Assembly (NCBI GenBank): GCA_016748015.1 | Contig: JAAOMT010000620.1 | Location: 421,246-485,245 of the forward strand | DNA length: 64,000 nucleotides | Direction: 5' to 3' | Source: Geosiphon pyriformis | Taxonomy: Eukaryota; Glomeromycota; Glomeromycetes; Archaeosporales; Geosiphonaceae | Shown: positions 61,088 through 64,000 of the stretch, in pieces | Layout: each line of letters opens with the position of its first letter | How positions within the stretch are numbered: position 1 is the stretch's first letter | Made by a program: the position numbers and the translations under genes | Notes under the pieces: generated by a model | Database searches by the model: none | Told to the model about the DNA's origin: nothing | Seen by the model: the letters and a program-made list of their open reading frames with translations, nothing else

Positions 61088-62302
61088 TCAGGTTGTTACT
61101 GAGGTCAATTGAAGTATTTTGACTAGAGATAGAAAGATAGCTTGGGCAAACTTTTCTTGTGATTCTATTTTGTAGGGTCTGTTCAAATTGTTCTGTAGCA
61201 TTATGATAATGTTCCCCATGTAACCAGCATTAATGATTTCTCTTTTTACATTGATTCCTTTCTTGGCTAGATTAGATTGAAAGGCAACTTGTACTATTGT
61301 ACTAACAAGAATTTCTAACGCTATCTTAAGATCTATTTTTACAAAGGAATGTGGGGCTATAATGATGGGTAATTGTCTGGGGTATTGTAGATCAAAACTG
61401 GCATTGGTGTCATGCACTCTTTCGAAGCAGATTCTTTTCTCATTGTCACTGTACCATTTTAGCTCTAGTTCTTTGGATAGGTCAGGATATGCGAGATACT
61501 GTTTTGTTTTAGTATTCTTAGTTAGATTTTGAAATAACATGTCCTCAGTAATCAATACCTTTTTTTCTTCAGGCTCAAGTAGTTTGGTGATTGGAATCAG
61601 TATTCTTGAAGGTGAATTGAACATGAAATCACATTTGTTGCAGTACTGAAAGTGACAGGAGATTAAACAGTGATTGCACAGCTTGGTATTCAAATCGGCC
61701 AACTTTTGCTCTTGTTCTTCGCGAGTTGGGGCCAATTTCTAATATTGGTTCTGAAATGCATCTGGGTTATCTGTGAAGAAATTATCTGTGGGGTAGTCAG
61801 GTCCATTATATTTGGGCATCCAAGGATTGTTTTTGATTTCTCATATTTCTTCGGGCGTGGCACTTTTGGCTTTGGTGCTTGCCATTTTCCAGATTTTATG
61901 GTCATTGTATGGATAACCATCCAGCCTGTTGAGTGCTCATTTCCAAGCATCCTCAATGGAGGTTCTCTTTTGTACCCAATTGTTGATTAATATGGTGTAT
62001 TAACAAGTCTTGTTACATGTTTTTTCTCTGCCAGGCACATTATTTCAGAGTCTTTCATTAGGCAAGATCTTGTCACATGTGAGGTATGGTATGTTGTCCT
62101 ACTTGTCTTGTCATTTTGGTCGTCCAAATCTTTTTAGTACACAAGATCTGCAGTAGTATTTGGTGATAGTGGGCCATTTTTTATTGTCTTCAATACATGC
62201 ATTCATAGTGGATAGCTTCTTTCCACAATCAACACATATTAGTCTTGGAAGTTGGTAAAATAGATTTCTTTGGTCTGAATTTATGTATCTTATTGATAAC
62301 AA
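61088..62302 (-). pseudogene. Gypsy C Cys-rich region and dUTPase-like domain
   Basis: Piece 62111-62302 has CVDCGKKLSTMNAC and CRSC. Piece 61088-61735 starts with CNHCLISCHFQYCNKC, then gives the dUTPase motif order: NASFDLQYP (motif 1), FQSNLAKKGI (motif 2), IINAGYMGNI (motif 3, 61211-61240) and QEKFAQAIF (motif 4). As in gypsy B, motif 3 has Asn where active dUTPases have Asp. Conservation of the whole block in two divergent elements argues that it is a standing part of this lineage. Confidence 0.7.
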
Positions 62303-62341
62303 TTGGGGCTTTTTTTCAGCTCTGTCTTTTCCTTTTTCTTC

Positions 62342-63022
62342 TCAGGTTGGTATTGGAGGTAGTTCAGTTTGATAATCATCTGCCCATAAAACCTGATAGG
62401 TCTCAATAGTTGGTAGCAGTGGTGTGTTTTCAAATTCAATTAGGAGTTCCTTGATACATTGGGTTTTAAAGTGTCTGCATATAGCTGGAACTTGGGCATG
62501 CTGTCTATTGAATGTGAGTTGAAGTTCTTGGGTGTTCCAGTCAAGAGTAACATTGGCTTTTAACAACCAATTATTTCCTACTAGAGCTTGATATTGAGTA
62601 GCTTCTATGACAAGTATTTTGGTAGAGATCTGGATTCTATCAATCTTAAAGGGGAAGTTGTCAATTTCTTCTATCAGGGTTTTTGTGTTTTTATCCACCA
62701 TAATAATTCAAGCAGTAGCAGCATAGTCTACTCGGTGACCTAGTTGGTCTATGAGCTGCTTCATGATTATGCTACCAGCTGATCCGCTATCCAGGATTAA
62801 CTTAATGTTTATTTCTCCGACTCTGACATCAGTGTATAGGGCCTTTATTGGTTTATTCTGATTGATGGCTGCTCCACTAAAAAAGCTATGGGTGTTCAAA
62901 TTATCAATGTCAAAAGAAAATATGGCAGCTAGGGTGGTGTTCTCAGTAATAGTGGCTGGTGGGATATTGTTTTTTGTTTGCTTAGAAGGTTGGGAGATTT
63001 GTTCTACATCCCTTCCTTCCAC
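62342..63022 (-). pseudogene. Gypsy C retropepsin
   Basis: LILDSGSAGSIIMKQLIDQL lies in the piece 62708-63022, the DSG active site. Piece 62342-62701 continues the domain (IQISTKILVIEATQYQALVG, NNWLLKANVTLDWN). One stop separates them. It would process the Gag-Pol polyprotein. Confidence 0.75.
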
Positions 63023-64000
63023 AGGTGTAGATTTATTAAAACTCTGGTCTTCTGTGAGACTAAGATAGAAAGCTTAATTCAGGTATCTGGTTGGTACTGG
63101 TCAAGATTGGACAGGACCGTGAGAGATTGGTCAAGACAGTCTACTGCTGGTTTGTGCCTAATTGTTGTTGGGATTTCTCCATCTCTGATTATAGTCTATA
63201 GCTTGAAGTCTGGGCTGACTGTAAGGGGGAGTTTGATAGTGGGGGATTGCTTATGTCATTGGTGGTAGTTGATAATAATTCTGGGGCAGTGGTTGAGTAT
63301 ACAGAACTTGTTGTGCATATTGGGGCAGTTGATTTTAAGGTATGGAATATTGGAATATTATGCTTTACTGATATCTTGGTTGCTGGTATTGGTTTTCTTG
63401 ATTTTGGTTCATGATCTTCTTTTTGTAGTTCTGCACAATGTGTTCAGGTTTCTGGCAGTAGTAACAGTTGTGGGGATCAGTTCTCCAGGGTTGTTGCTAT
63501 TGCTGACAGTTTTGTTGCTACAGGTATCTGTTGTTGTTATTTTCTCTCCATTGTGATAGTTGATAGGTTTCTGTAGTTCCAGCTAAGAATCCCTCAATTT
63601 TCTGAGTTAGTTTTTTACTCAATTGAGTTATCTTTGTGTTAATGTTAGAGGTTCTATTAATGGCTAAATTGATGGCTTGGGTATGGTTTGCTTCTTGTTC
63701 TATGAACTCAAAATCGTGAGCGAAAGTGATGGTGTCTTGTAAATTGGTTGGATAGCAGGGTCTTATGGATCTTAGAATACTATTTCACAATCCTTTAATA
63801 AATTGATTAAGAACTTGCACCGTGGTGTAATAGTTCTTTTTGATAGCTAATATTTGACGAAAAATTTGATTAAATCATCTGAAATAAGTAGTTACTGCTT
63901 CGTGATCTTTTTGTTTAATTATGCTGAATTGATTCTGCAATCAGATTAACGTATTGAAATCACAAAAGTATCATAGAAAGGCGAGCTTAAAGGTATTAAA
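63023..64000 (-). pseudogene. Gypsy C gag, partial
   Basis: The minus strand carries a CCHC knuckle near 63440-63480 in which the last Cys is Tyr (CYYCQKPEHIVQNY), fitting G-to-A. Upstream pieces toward 64000 resemble the gag capsid region of gypsy B and match fossil A2 at about 36250-36660. Frames are broken. The gag start lies beyond the window. Confidence 0.65.

Larger units (their letters stand above)
55977..64000 (-). mobile_element. Ty3/gypsy retrotransposon C, partial at window edge
   Basis: Read on the minus strand from the right edge: gag, retropepsin, Cys-rich region, dUTPase-like domain, RT, RNase H, integrase, an extra ORF, then the 3' LTR. It is inserted in the fossil LINE ORF1. 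Stops and substitutions inactivate it, but it is the best-preserved copy of the family to which fossils A and A2 belong. The 5' LTR lies beyond the window. Confidence 0.85.

Overview
This is eukaryotic, very AT-rich fungal DNA. Four intron-containing genes sit in islands of nearly normal base composition inside a sea of transposable elements, most of them mutated to near-unreadable A/T sequence. The introns (43-185 bp, GT..AG), an Eaf3/MRG15 protein, a Zn(II)2Cys6 cluster and GATA/SET genes point to a fungus. The LINE and Ty3/gypsy proteins resemble, from memory, families abundant in arbuscular mycorrhizal fungi (Glomeromycotina, Rhizophagus-like); I could not check this by search.

Gene islands. 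(1) 2174-4390 (+): a four-exon Eaf3/MRG15 chromo-MRG protein whose last two exons add a GATA zinc finger. (2) 46541-49124 (-): a three-exon protein joining a Zn2Cys6 cluster to a SET domain. (3) 50122-51241 (+): a six-exon acidic protein of unknown function whose introns are all phase 1. (4) 52056-52743 (-): a two-exon protein with a mitochondrial-type N-terminus, two RanBP2 zinc fingers and a Gly-rich tail. Genes 2 and 3 are divergent and share about 1 kb upstream; genes 3 and 4 are convergent. Genes 1 and 2 each combine a chromatin domain with a zinc-finger DNA-binding domain.

Transposon strata. 1-1700: fossil LINE (+). About 6240-22084: old gypsy copy 'A' (-), split by a hAT transposon (8143-11574, 8-bp duplication TTGGTAAT) and by a younger nearly full-length LINE (12410-19212, 14-bp duplication). 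22085-31108: gypsy 'B' (-), readable through gag, protease, Cys-rich, dUTPase-like, RT, RNase H and integrase regions but carrying many stops. 31130-31487: an inverted LTR fragment. 31488-41803: old gypsy copy 'A2' (-), truncated at its 3' end and interrupted by an ORF1-only LINE derivative (37905-40190, -). 41804-43800: fossil LINE tail. 54130-55976: fossil LTR and fossil LINE ORF1. 55977-64000: gypsy 'C' (-), running off the right edge, with an extra ORF after integrase.

Comparing fresh and fossil copies inside the window shows G-to-A and C-to-T changes on both strands, and nearly all stops in the younger elements can be explained as altered Trp, Gln or Arg codons. This looks like a RIP-like or deamination-driven process that leaves the genes intact. 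The two gypsy families share an unusual pol layout: a Cys-rich (zinc-ribbon-like) region and a dUTPase-like domain with Asn at the expected catalytic Asp, between protease and RT. No tRNA, rRNA or CRISPR was recognised.
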